This document shows, piece after piece, positions 13,270-24,418 of a stretch of DNA of 64,000 bases. Position 1 is the stretch's first letter. Each line of letters starts with the position of its first letter. The position numbers and the translations under genes were made by a program. The DNA is from Lindgomyces ingoldianus. Its lineage: Eukaryota > Ascomycota > Dothideomycetes > Pleosporales > Lindgomycetaceae. The notes under the pieces were generated by a model. The model did not search any database. It saw only the letters and a program-made list of their open reading frames with translations, and was not told the DNA's origin. Location of the stretch: positions 186,001 to 250,000 of the forward strand of contig NW_022985196.1 in the NCBI RefSeq assembly GCF_010093535.1, read 5' to 3'.

Positions 13270-14876
13270 ATGGCTCGTCCGGCCACCACTGCTGCGGATT
13301 CTCTCCGCCACGATTTCGAATCTTCAGATCTTGACATTCCACTGAAGGACGCATCCATTGTTTCGCTGAGGGCGCTCGAGGATGGCGAGGAAGGGTTTGA
13401 GGACGTGGACCTGAGAGACACCCAATGCTTTTGGAGACGCTTGCGGATGGGCTTCCGAAGGAGACGCAGTGGAAGGGAACCGATGCCTGCACATGAACTG
13501 TTGACCCTACCAGGCGAGAAGGCGAGGTTGCTGAAGAAGAGCGAATCTAGGCATCGATGGAGGAAATATGGTGTGAGGATAGGCTGTGCTTCAGTGCCGG
13601 TGATGATCCTCTGCTTTTTGTAAGTCGTGGCATTCATTTCCGCTTCCGCAGGGTTCCGCAACCCGTGGATATTCTCTTGGTATCACACAGTCGCTTGTCC
13701 TACATGGCCTTCTCGGGAATGTTGGAGTTTCATGTGTGCTTCAATGCCAAGATATTTGCTGACTTCCTCAGTGGCATCGTCCATATCACCAACGTCTTCA
13801 TGTCACTAGTTCCGGTCGTATGGGACGATGACGACCATTCCTTCCTCCCTGCCTGGGGACAGCCTGGCGAACTTGGTGAGGGACTTGCTTCGTATCCCAC
13901 TGACTTCACACGGGATGTAACTCCCATTCCATGCCATTCCCATAATGACTACTGGCGCCGAGTACCGTTATACCAAGCTCTCCACTACGGCTGCACCGGC
14001 GTCGAGGCAGACGTCTGGCTTTTTGACAACGAGCTCTTCGTTGGACACAACACAATCTCCTTGACTCGCAATCGAACCTTCCGGTCCTTATACGTGGACC
14101 CCCTCGTCAACATCCTAGTTCAGCAAAACACTGTCAATGAATTCTCCGCGCCCTCTAGTACCACTAAGAATGGCGTATTTGATGAGGATCCAACCCAAAC
14201 CCTCGTCCTCCTGGTCGACTTCAAAAATTCAGGCGAAGACATATATCCTGTCGTCGTAGAACAATTGTCCGCTTTGAGAGAAAAAGGGTTCCTAACCTAC
14301 TCCGATGGCACCACTATCTTCCAAGGTCCCATAACTGTCGTCGCAACCGGTAACGCTCCATTCGACCTCATAACCTCTAACACCACATACCGGGACATCT
14401 TCTTCGACGCACCATTATCCGACATGTATGAGGAGCCTGAAGACGGCTTTCCCACACCTGGATCCTACCATTCCCATCCCCCGAAATTCTCCCAAGCGCC
14501 TGGCCCCAACAGTAACCCCCAACCGCCACGCATGAAGCGCAACTCTGGTCAAGGCACTGTCGGCATCAACGACTCCTCCACCTTCGACATGACAAACTCC
14601 TACTACGCATCCGTCTCGTTCAGGAAATCAATCGGACTCATCTGGGGCGGTAGACTCTCCCCCACACAAATGAACCTCATCCGCGGTCAGATCCAAGGTG
14701 CGAAAAGAAGGGGACTAAAGGTTCGGTACTGGAACACGCCTAAGTGGCCTGTGGGATTGCGAAATCACGTCTGGCGAGTGCTAGTTCGGGAGGGTGTAGA
14801 CTACCTGAATGGCGATGATTTGAGGGCGATGGCGAGGGTGGATTGGGGGAGAAGGAGACATCATGGCTGGCTTTGA
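13270..14876 (+). CDS. AIM6-type membrane-anchored PLC-like phosphodiesterase
   Basis: Exons 13270-13619 and 13772-14876 give about 484 residues. The 152-bp intron has a GTAAGT donor and a TTTGCTGAC..CAG end, and splicing completes a single transmembrane helix (GCASVPVMILCF joined to FGIVHITNVFMSL) at about residues 105-130. The part before it is short and basic. After it comes a PLC-like/GDPD-type TIM-barrel region with PCHSHNDYWRR, GCTGVEADVW and FVGHN motifs, matching the fungal 'altered inheritance of mitochondria protein 6' family. The HND and EAD residues are the likely catalytic/metal set. Substrate and location are unknown; a type II membrane protein is inferred. An upstream in-frame ATG at 13072 is possible, but the one at 13270 fits better. 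Confidence 0.85.
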
Positions 14877-15869
14877 ATGTGCTTGCATAAGCAACGGTCT
14901 TGGAGTCTCAACGCCTGAGACTGGGAAGATATGATTCTCTGAGCATCTCTGTACTGGACGGAATGGAATGGCGTTATACTGTTGGTGGAATTCTGAAGGC
15001 TTTAGCGATGCATTAGTGGTGGTATGATACCTGGGGTTTCTGCTGAACAGAACGGTTGTTCTGGACTTGCACAAGAAACGGGTTCGCGGTCTGAGATTTG
15101 CTGTATATATATCATGAGGTATGCTTGTGATGAGGGCGTGATCGATCATAGTGTCGGACACCAAAGAATCGAATGAATATTATGCGAGATAAGTCTATTC
15201 TGTGTATTTATTGATCTCATTCGTGTGACGCCGGCCATCCACCATTCGTATCGTGCATCCATTCATTCTTCTACAATGCTAATCCCATATTTGCAATATA
15301 TGACGTCACATGCTATCATAATCAAATTCTTTCTCATTTCATTGATAAAACTATCTTGTCGCCCTTCATATAACGTCTCCCCCTACGTAGCGCAAAACTC
15401 TCTGTGCCACAAAGGACCCATTGTTAATGCATCTTAATTATCCCTACAGCTGTTTCAATACGTTGTAGCTAGAGTATCTGGAATCTCTATGTATTATTCC
15501 TTAGGAAAATGGTTTGCACCAGAAAAAATACAATCTGCTTGGTTCCGCCGTTGGTCGTTCTTTTTAAGTCATTTACAACTCCATTCTCACTCTACCCCTG
15601 CTAAACCACGATTGTGAATAGACTTCTAACTTTCGGAACGATAGACCCACAGTCCTATGACGACAGAAGATATTTGTTAGCTTTTAAAGACATCCACGCC
15701 TTTAAAATAGGCAATCCGGATTTATCTGTACGAAGGAGGCAATAGTGTGTCTTGGCATAAGGACTCAAACGTACTTACAAATGAATTACTAGAAACCGAG
15801 CTAGGGGCATTGTATTATATGCCACACTTGATCGGGCGCAGGTGTGGCGCTCTCCTAGAAACTTCCATC
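14877..15869. other. Intergenic stretch leading into the repeat island
   Basis: There is no gene here. The sequence becomes A/T-rich toward its right end and passes into the transposase remnant that starts near 15.87 kb. The pogo element's terminal repeat could lie here but I could not identify it. Confidence 0.35.
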
Positions 15870-16369
15870 AACAGTCATGTGCAAGCTATTTCTGAGACAT
15901 GAGCTGTCTTATCTGAACAAGATCCCTCTTCATACGTTGTATTGTCATGCACGTGGACGACCCTCCATTAAGGAAATGGCCCAGCGCCAGCAATACCTTA
16001 CTCTAGAGGAAGAGAAAAGGTTTGTTACATTTTTGTTATTAATGTCTGATCCTAGGCAACTAGTCTAAATAAAGCATATACCTTCGCTGGCTTTTTCCCT
16101 TGCTTGCCAGCAGTCTGGGACAACAGCCAACCCTACAAAGCCGCTAGGCAAGAACTAGGCTCAAGCCCTTTAAGAAACGCCTTCTAGAACTTAAAGCAAG
16201 GAGGGTTAAGGCGATAGACTCAAAACGTCACAAGAACGTCACAAGAAGAATACCTATAACAAAGCTATACACTTGTTTAAGGCGGTCAGAGAGGTAATTC
16301 AGAGTCCTACTATTCTGCCAGAAAGTTGCTACAATATAGACAAGACGGGAGTAGAGTTGGCAACAATCA

Positions 16370-16500
16370 AGTCAACTTGATAACTTAACTTAATTAACTT
16401 AATTAATAGCTGTTAATTAAGTTAATTAGCTAAGCAAAATTTACTAAGTTAATTAAGTAAATTGTGCCTGCTTAATTAACTTAATTAACAGACTTAAATC
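16370..16500. repeat. Left subterminal AACTTAATTAA repeat cluster
   Basis: Overlapping AACTTAATTAA and TTAATTAAGTTAATTA units form a dense, self-complementary A/T tract just inside the left end of the 804-bp element. A matching cluster lies at about 17050-17150 at the right end. Such subterminal arrays are usual in hAT elements as transposase binding sites; that role is inferred here. Confidence 0.6.
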
Positions 16501-17049
16501 CCTAGGATCTTAGGTTTACTAGGGGATACAGGATCCTTTAGTGTGCAGGAGTAGTAAATATAGTATAAGGCAGCTTAGCTTTAAGGGACTTTAGAGTTGT
16601 GATAGTTGCCTAACTAGGCTTAGCGCTATATATCTGAAATTCCTTAACTTCTACCGCCCACCAACTTACCTGCCTCTACCACGTATACAAAGGCTGGCTA
16701 GACAACTGCCACCTTAGCTTTTAACGCTTATAGGCAGAGTTTAAAGACGCCGCCTCTCCTGTTAGTACTCTAGAGCCTCCGCCAAAGAAGGCACGTACAG
16801 GGCCAGCTGGGAGCTAGTCAGATTTTATAAGAGCTGCCCTACAAGGTGACAACGCCTGCCTAATTACACGCAAATAGGGACTTTTCTAGTACAGGTAACT
16901 TAATTATCTAGCGCTTAAACTTATTATAGTAATAGGTTTAGAAGCGCCTTAGCTTAAAGCCTACAAAGTTAGCAAAAAGTCCACGTAGTAACACTATCTC
17001 TCCTAAAGACCTAGAGACTATCTATAAGATATACAGCAGTTAATTCACT

Positions 17050-17150
17050 ATGTAATCTATTAATTAAGTTAATTAAGTTAATTAAAACGTGCTAGATCTG
17101 TTAATTAATTAAGCAATTCACCTTAACTTAATTAACTTAATTGTTGCTAA
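17050..17150. repeat. Right subterminal AACTTAATTAA repeat cluster
   Basis: This is the counterpart of the cluster at 16370-16500, inverted in part and ending at the right terminal repeat of the hAT-type element. Units of TTAATTAAGTTAATTAA and CTTAACTTAATTAACTT are visible. Confidence 0.6.
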
Positions 17151-17291
17151 CTCTAGACAGGAGTTATGCCTAGCATGCTAGGCTCTATCCAGATCCTTGT
17201 AGGGAAAGACGATATACAACTCCATAGAGGCGCAGGTGTTAAGCAGACAACGGTAACTGCTATTAAGTGTGTCAGTGGTAACAGTAGGTCG

Positions 17292-17757
17292 TGTTAAGAT
17301 TCTAACCGATTTTATGAACTTAGTGGTCGAGGACTTCCAGTAGATGCAGGGAGGTATGGCTAGAGAGCTCGGGTTGGTTCTCTGGGAAGATGTCTAACAG
17401 GCGGCACGACGGGTGGTGATACGAAGGCAGTACCAAGTAGTTGATCTGACAAGAGTATCGGGGGTAACCAATGTATTGAGCTGGTAGTTTACAAGGTTGA
17501 ACGCAGAAGTCCGATAAGGGGATTTCTGCCTACTATATATATTCCTATCGGCCACTCTGATAGTCGTGAGGACCATGAGCGCTCACCTTGATAGGCACTA
17601 TCATCGTGAGCGATAGTCCTTGGCGAAGCTATCGCATCACGTGCCACAAGCGCCGAAGTGCTACACCGTTTCCTGGCGCACCCCTTGATTGGTCGTCATC
17701 CTTCAGGAAACACATCCTGGGGCGTTCCTGATGGGTCTCTTATTCAAGGTCGTAACA
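17292..17757. mobile_element. Solo LTR (466 bp) inserted in the transposase pseudogene
   Basis: The element begins TGTTA and ends TAACA. It is flanked by GGTCG (17287-17291) and AGTCG (17758-17762), a 5-bp duplication with one RIP-like G/A change. Removing it joins the transposase as SGN-S-RS-LFPLVI in the correct frame. A TATATATA tract near 17532 could be an LTR promoter on the minus strand. No internal retrotransposon sequence adjoins, so this is a solo LTR. Confidence 0.72.
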
Positions 17758-18432
17758 AGTCGCTGTTCCCCCTTGTAATCTAGCCAGCTTTAACCTACCA
17801 AAGCAACTAGACCATGTACCAAATTCCTAGATAGCATTACGCACTCTTAGAAAATAAGTATAATAACTTTGAAATTAGCCTAGAGTAGCTTACGCATGCG
17901 TTTAATTTCTAAACTAAAGGACTAGCTGATAGGAAACCACAGGAGCTGATCTCTAATAGCTTTAGGACACATGAAACTCTTAGAGTTCTGCTTTGCAAAC
18001 AACATTATTCTATGTCGCTTCCCTTCTTACACCTCTTACAAGCTCTAGTTCTGTGATGTTAGAATTTTCGCGTCTCTAAAAACAGCCTATTGCGATCAGG
18101 TTAAACAATTGTATTCTACAGCGAGTACAGGTAAGAGGAAACGTGATCGTAAGTACAAGAGTCCTGCGATGGAGGCGGAAGGAGAGGCCGATGATGATGT
18201 CTTTATTACGCCCGGCTCTAGCCTAGAGGGCACTAGTGCGTTATTACCTAAGCGCTTCCTTGGTGATGGCTTAACTCCTCGTAGCCCTTACATTAAGGAG
18301 AGGCCAGTTAGCTAGAGGCTGAGGCGGGTTCATCCGTGCTCAAGGTCAAAGTTGCGTAGATAAGCGAAGTCGAGCCAGCGGAAGCCCTATGTAGGGGTGC
18401 TTTGGTGGGCCCAGTGGCTAAGATGTATTAGG

Positions 18433-19085
18433 TTAGTAACTTACTCCTCTCCTCTCCGACGGGTCACGCAGACCTCCGCTATAAACACGTGCCGAACAAG
18501 CGTCAAGGCAATACTTGCGGAGCTTATAGTAGGGCAACAGCAGACGGACAGGGAGGCATGACGGTTTTCAAGGTCGCATTATGACAGGCGGCCTGGCTTT
18601 AAAAGATCTTGTCATAGACTACCAACACCAATTACTCTGTCATCTTCTTTTCGGTCACAGGATTGCTGCTATTCCTTCCGCGTTCGCATAACTCTGAAAG
18701 ATCGTACTTCTCCTATGCGCCTCAGTGCCCTGGTATAGCCTTTCGGTAGGTGCCTTGGTCTGCCATTCGACGATATCCGCGTTGAACATATCCGCATCGT
18801 TCGACACTTTGTCAATGAGATTTGGCGTCTTTATATCTTCATTCATGAGAGGTGCCGTGCCGTTGCTTTGAACAGTCAACATAAGAGCTGAGGACTGGAC
18901 AAGATCTTCGCCCCAGATTCCAACACGTTGTTCCTCCCATCCACTATCGGACTCCAAACCCCTCCTCAAGTTGCCAACACCTACACACACCTGCCTCTAA
19001 ATAACAAATACCATGCGACTCGTCTAAGTAAAACAAGGTAAGCTACCTGCACGACCATTAATAATTTATCTAACGTCTAATAGAC
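18433..19085. other. Unassigned part of the RIP-degraded island
   Basis: This lies between the transposase remnant and the NACHT pseudogene. A 111-codon minus-strand ORF (18990-18655) is present but I recognise nothing in it. The region may include the decayed N-terminal part of the NLR-like gene, such as a HET or other effector domain. None can be shown. Confidence 0.3.
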
Positions 19086-21790
19086 TACACATGGCACAGA
19101 TGCAATCCTTACTCGCTATAGCGGAAATAGACTTGATGGAAACGCGATCGGAATTCTAGGCGATATCCACGGAGACCTACATCTTCCTGGCAGTCAAACC
19201 TTTAATTAGTGCCTCCGCGACCTGATAGTCACTGATCCGCGCGAATAAAAAGCGAGAATCGAAAAGGATAAAGACAGGCTACTCAAGCAGTGCTATGGCT
19301 GGATACTGGGGGAGGTCAGCTTCAAGTGTTGGCGGGCCAAAGGCGACACGCGCCTGTTGTGGATCAAGGGCGACCCCGGGAAGGGCAAGACAATGATGAT
19401 GATGGGTCTAATTCACAAGCTATATTCTAAGGATGAATCATCATATGCGGCATCAAAAATACTAGCTAAGATGAAGCTTGCTTCTCAGTCTTGTCTGCTG
19501 GCTTACTTCTTCTGCTAGAGCACTAGAATAGAGCTTAACAATGCAGCCTTAGTATTGCGTGGGCTTATCTACTTACTTGTCGTACAAAGAGAAGATCTTA
19601 CACGGCATATTTAAAAGTAGTATGAAGCTACAGGTAGCAAGCTCTTTAAAGGACCTAACGCCATCTATGCGCTAAGGGAGATACTGTCGGATATCCTCAC
19701 CAACTTCACTTTGCCGACAACGTACCTTCTAGTCAATGCGCTCGACGAGTGTGCATCTAGTCTCTCTAAACTTTTGCATATCATTACAGACAACAGCGCT
19801 GCACAACTCTCAACAGTTAAGTGGCTAGTAACAAGCCGCAACCTGCTGAGCATTAAGCAGTTTCTTCACCCCAGTTCAATAAGCGACAAGATTAGTCTTA
19901 AGCTCAACGCTGGCCACATTTTAAAAGCCGTCACAGCCTTTATTAACTTTAAGGTACAGAATTTAGCGGATACAAAAAAGTATGATCCTAGAACGCAAGT
20001 AGAGGTGCAGCAGATGCTCTAGGATAAGGCAGAGGACACGCTTCTATGGGTGTCGCTAGTCTGTAAATGTAAGGACGGGGCTCTGCACCACTCCGCCAAT
20101 ACAACCAAAAAGGTACGAATAATCAACCAACAGTTGATTTCGGGTGCAGAATAGTATATATACCTGTCGCACGTAAACACCATCTCGGCCTTACAGTAAA
20201 GAGCTAGAGCGTGTGCCGCTTTACCGTACTAAAGAGGTACTTCGCGAGTTACCGCCTGGGCTGGACCCACTATACAACTGTATGATAGACTAAATCTTAG
20301 CGCAGAACAACCCTAGAACAAACAAGTACTGCAAGGATATTCTTTAATTAATTACTCTCACCTACTAACCTCTTTAACTGGAGGAAATCGCTATCACTGC
20401 CAGCCTCCCTACAGATTAGTTTACCTACGTTAAGAGAGTTAGCGATCTTGTCAGCTGCCGCGGGTTGTTTCTAACTATCTGCTAAGACCTTGTATTATTT
20501 ATTCACCTCTCTGCCAAGGACTATTTCACACTAGGCAAGGGGAAGCAGATATTTGGTCGCGCGCTGGTAGAGGAGAAAAGAACAGATAGCTCATCACCTG
20601 CTGGACGCGATGAACAGCACACTACGCCGAGACATGTGCAACTTACGAAAGCCAGGAGCGCACATTTTAGAAGTAGAGAGCCAGACTAAGAGCAGCATTC
20701 TTCCGCAAATCACATATGCGTGCGAGTACTAGATCAAGCATTTCTGTGCATGTCCGCAGAATTACGATAATATCTTACTAGACAACAGCGAAGCCCACCG
20801 CTTTCTCTAAGAGCACCTCCTACACTGGCTTAAAGCTATGAGCCTGCTGAAGAGGATTCTAGACGCTATAGCAGCAATACAGAAGCTACAGTCTATGTTA
20901 ACTGTAAGTTGTTCGCTAAATATAAGAGTAAAATACTAAAATATACTAGGAATCTAAGAGTATAGTATTGTTTCAGACAGTTTGTAATATACTGCGGTTG
21001 CTAAGGTAGAGCGGAGCATTAATACAGAAGGCACTTCTTCAAGTGTATTACTCTATCCTTCTATTTACTCCGAAAAGAAGTATTATTTGTGGTCTATTAA
21101 CCAAGAGGTGCCGAATGGGATAAAGGTTAGGTTAGAGATTAAAAAGAATTAGGGCTCTCTGCTGCAGACACTTGAGGGCCATACAGACACTGGCTTCAGC
21201 GTGGCCTTCTCGCCGCAGAGAGATTAACTCACGTCGACTTCAGGCGATCAGAGTGTTCGACTGTGGGATGCGAACATGGGCCACCTGCTTCAGACGCTTA
21301 AAGGCTATACAAACGTCGTTAATAGCGTGGACTTCTTGCCACACGGAGTTCAACCCGCGTCAACTTCATCAGACAAGACAGTTTGACTGTGGGATTTGAA
21401 CACGGGCCGGCTGCTGCAGACGCTCAAGGGCCATACGGAGTGCGTGAGGAGCATGGCCTTCCCACCGCAAGGAGATTAACTAGCATCGGCTTCAAACAAT
21501 CAAACGATTCAACTGTGGGATACGAACACAGGCCAGCCGCTACAGACGCTCGAGGGCTATACTGAAGCCTCTAGTGCTTTTCAGGTTGCATCTACAAAGG
21601 GTCAGTGGGTATTACACGTAGCAAAAGGCATTCTGTTACTTTCTTTACAGTTTAAAGTATCATGTTCAGCTGCTTATAGGAGCATTAGAGCTGAATATAT
21701 CATAGATAAGAAATCAGACTCTGAGTTTCTAGCACCAGCACAGCAACAGACCTTGACAGCAAGAGGCTTAGCTTCATATATACCGTAAGT
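19086..21790 (+). pseudogene. NACHT-WD40 (fungal NLR-like) pseudogene
   Basis: Pieces match fungal NACHT-WD40 proteins in order: a GDIHGDLH..QTFN..CLRDL lead near 19160-19220, DPRE-stop-KARIEKDKDRLLKQCYGWIL, then a Walker A (GDPGKGKT) near 19370. A Walker B-like LLVNALDEC is at about 19730 and TVKWLVTSRN follows. The helical region runs to about 20900 with the RDMCNLRKPGAHILEV segment, and at least three WD40 blades (LEGHT..SVAFSP..LWD) lie at 21160-21560. Many in-frame stops (TGG to TAG, CGA to TGA types) and shifts show RIP decay. Intact family members act in heterokaryon incompatibility or non-self sensing. The effector domain is not visible. Confidence 0.85.
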
Positions 21791-23452
21791 AAATTATACC
21801 ATAATTATCATATGAAATATGCGGGGTTGTTTCGTACTAGCCAAAATTAGAAGCTGCATTAGTGAGAGGTTCCGGCCAGGGTTGCAATCATGCATTAATT
21901 TGCGTGCCACAGCAGAGACAACGCTGATAATGACTGCTAGCGCAGTTATAAGTTTCTTATACTTGGATAAGGTTACCTCTAAGTAATGTAGAGTAGTAAG
22001 AGCGTAACAGTAGTAGTGCTATAGAGAAGAGACATTGTTAAGCTATAAAGCGAGGCTCTCTGCAAATTAGGCTGGAGGACGACAATGCGAACGTACTTGA
22101 TAGGTGGGAGGGGTCCTGAATGTGTAAAGGTAGCTACAGGACACGACTTACATAGAATTATAGTAAATTCGAACATGTGCGCACAGTTATGAATGCCTGA
22201 AGTTAAAGTACCCCTCACATTTTGCGGCACGGTAGGTTTTGCGCTACCCAGTGATAGACGTTACACCTAGACTCTCCGAATCCTATCTATTCTCTTCCTC
22301 CTGCCACATAGCGCCCCCCTCCATCCCCTCCTAACGCCTAGCCTCCACACCCTGGCATGCGGAAAGCCGTTGGTACGCACATTACCCCTATCCACGACCC
22401 TATTACGCAGACTAGGTTTATTGGATGCTTGATGGTAGGGGGGCTAGTTGCTTACAGGGAGACGAGAGTCCCGGGGAGGGAGTGGGGGCCTGCCGGAGAG
22501 TGATAAGTTTGGCCTTCGGGTTGGTGGGTGATGGTTGAAGAGGGGACGGTGAGAGTTAGTGTCAGAAGGGGAGAATGGGAGGAGAATTAGGTAGATAAAG
22601 AGACTAGGCGTGAGACTTTACGGCAAGTGCAGAATGGGGATTCCGTATCGGGCTCCAATCGTGAATTCGGAGTTGACGGTGGGTATTTAAGTGATGGAAC
22701 TTCAGGCTCAGGCTCAAGCTAAGTAGATTATTCCAAGGTAGGGTCTCAATAAGTAGGTTATCTCTTATATTTCTATAAACCAATGTCACAACAACCACAG
22801 GAAGTGCGCAAATAATATTCGTGAGATCCCTAAAAAAAAAAAATCAACTATTCGACTAGCACGCCACCTACCTTATTATGAGGAGTGACGTATGCAGAGT
22901 ACCTGACCTAGGAGTGACTTGCGTTGACGTGAGTAGATCGAAAGGTTTCCTCGAAGATCACGATGTGTAATTTGTAGTTGACTTAAGATTACGGCCACTT
23001 CAGACTAATGCACAGACAGCAATACGAGGGTTAACATAAATAGAAAGCGCTCTTGTGGATTCTCAGATATTAAGATTGATTTTAGCTTCCCTTCCTAAGA
23101 ATGAATAGAAAGATAACGGCAGGGCCGGAGAAGGAAAATGCATAAGCGACACTGCGTTCGAAGATGCCGGCTACCATTGTACCATACCAACGACTCTATA
23201 TCCTAGCTGATCTGTAGAAACATGGACTGTAGACACATATTATTACCGATGCCTCTCGCTGATGCGATATGATGTAATGCGATACAAGAAATGCGAATGC
23301 AAATGCAGTGATATTCCCGCCGCAACCCCTGTTCTCTTCCTTCCTTTCCCTGACATCTTCCATCTTTTGACCTTCACGATCACACTCCCATCGCTCTTCG
23401 TGCACTACTCAGCAGCCTCGAGGAACATCAAAACTGTAAGCGCGGCAGACAC
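21791..23452. other. Gene-free tail of the repeat island
   Basis: A/T-rich and mixed sequence with no supported gene. A 12-A run lies near 22835-22846. Short ORFs on both strands have no recognisable content. It ends at the 3' end of the UPF0643 gene. Confidence 0.35.
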
Positions 23453-24418
23453 TCACTCCCAATTTTCGAACTTAAAGCCCTCCACTCCATCCTGAATCGT
23501 GAAACGGTGGGTAGAGAAGATGATTGAATCGTACAGTTCGCGGCCTGCAGCCCGAGCTTTCTTATGCCAGGGGCCAAGGCCGCCTTTACGGGCATCTTCG
23601 CGGGAACTCCAGAAGCCTACTAATCTTAGCTTATCGTTAAACTAATTCCCCTCCCCTCCCCGGATTGATTCCTTGGGTGAGGGGCAAAATAAGCTCCTAC
23701 AGAAAGCAGAGTCCCGGGGAATGGGAATGGAGAGTAAAGGAAACACTACAGGGGGTTCCCCAAGGGGAGGTGGCTTACAAGTGGCAAGATTCCTCCTCTC
23801 TCCATCTACCCTCCCAAACCAATACTTTAACAACCCACCACTCTCACACGCCTCGCGATGGCTCTCGCAATCGAGCTGATATAGCAGCTCGGCGTCTACA
23901 CCTTCTCGTAGCTTGGAGCGGAAAATCACGACGTAGAAACTCTGCTCTTTCCACTCGATTCCTTCGTCTTTGGCAAAGGTTCGGACTAGCTCAAGGACCG
24001 TGGAGAAGTTGAGGGATTGGAGGTATGGGGCGGTGGCGTAGTCGGAACGCACGGGCTTTAGCGCTGTGAGGGCCTTGGCGAAGATGAGGTTGGGTGTAGT
24101 GAGAGTTTTGAGAGAGAGGTAGTGGCTGGTGATGTTGTAAGGGGAGGATACTAGGTTAGAAGAGAGTAGGCGCTCCATGGAAGCAATGTCCTTGTGAATG
24201 GTTTGCTGGCCGATCTCTGGGGGCACATGCAATTGGCTAAACGCAGCGCTTTCGAATCTAAGTTCGTCAAAGTCGGTGGATACGAGAGATGGATCGAGGA
24301 TGATCGACCCTTTGGATGAAATCGTGGGCGTAATTGTGACTGCTTTCTTAATGACGGTAGTAGTGCTAAAGGCGTCAACCTCGTGCGTGAGAACTGAAAG
24401 ATCAGGTCCTAGAGCCAT
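23453..24418 (-). CDS. UPF0643 family protein
   Basis: Exons 24418-23779 and 23616-23453, joined across a 162-bp GTAAGC..TAG intron, give about 267 residues. The second exon supplies the conserved end (FWSSREDARKGGLGPWHKK...) that the single open frame lacks. Conserved features of this fungal family are visible: YLSLKTLTTPN, FYVVIFRSKLR, LLYQLD..SHREA..SGGLLKYWFG and RNLATC. The family (type member S. pombe SPAPB2B2.08) has no established function. The core resembles a small alpha/beta fold. Confidence 0.82.

Larger units (their letters stand above)
16352..17155. mobile_element. Non-autonomous hAT-type element, 804 bp, inserted in the transposase
   Basis: The left end is TAGAGTTGGCAACAA and the right end is its near-perfect inverted copy, TTGTTGCTAACTCTA. 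Both fit the hAT terminal consensus T/CA(A/G)NG. The flanks are GACGGGAG (16344-16351) and GACAGGAG (17156-17163), an 8-bp target-site duplication with one G/A difference. Deleting the element plus one copy rejoins the transposase as ..DKTGV-MPSML.. in frame. Subterminal regions carry clusters of TTAATTAA/AACTTAATT. The interior has no long ORF, so movement would have needed a transposase supplied in trans. Confidence 0.82.
15870..18432 (+). pseudogene. Degraded pogo/Fot-type DDE transposase (CENP-B HTH + DDE_1)
   Basis: Translated pieces align in order with fungal pogo-like transposases. A CENP-B-type HTH lies at about 15900-16070 (GRPSIKEMAQ..LTLEEEKRF). The first DDE segment is near 16330 (YNIDKTGV) and continues after an insertion at 17164 (MPSMLGSI, VGKDD, HRGAGVK). 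A later segment is near 17780-17830 (VI-stop-PALTYQSN) and the THETL..FCFANNIILCRLP segment is at about 17960-18040. A KRKRDRK tail follows, with a final PVAKMY near 18425. TGG tryptophans appear as TAG, the mark of RIP. The first part of the original 'AGW..GLFPF' segment before the tail is deleted. Two insertions interrupt the gene and are listed separately; removing them restores the frame. Confidence 0.85.

Noticed and set aside
13620..13652. 33-bp intron in the AIM6-type gene
   Set aside because: Too short for a spliceosomal intron. The 152-bp alternative has a CTGAC branch site and completes the membrane helix in frame.
16354..17153. Reading the 804-bp element as a TA-duplicating mariner-type insertion
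   Set aside because: TA boundaries leave a frameshift in the host transposase. The 8-bp hAT-style duplication restores the frame and fits the TAGAG ends.
18655..18990. 111-codon minus-strand ORF in the repeat island
   Set aside because: No recognisable content; surrounded by RIP-decayed sequence, so chance survival is more likely than a gene.
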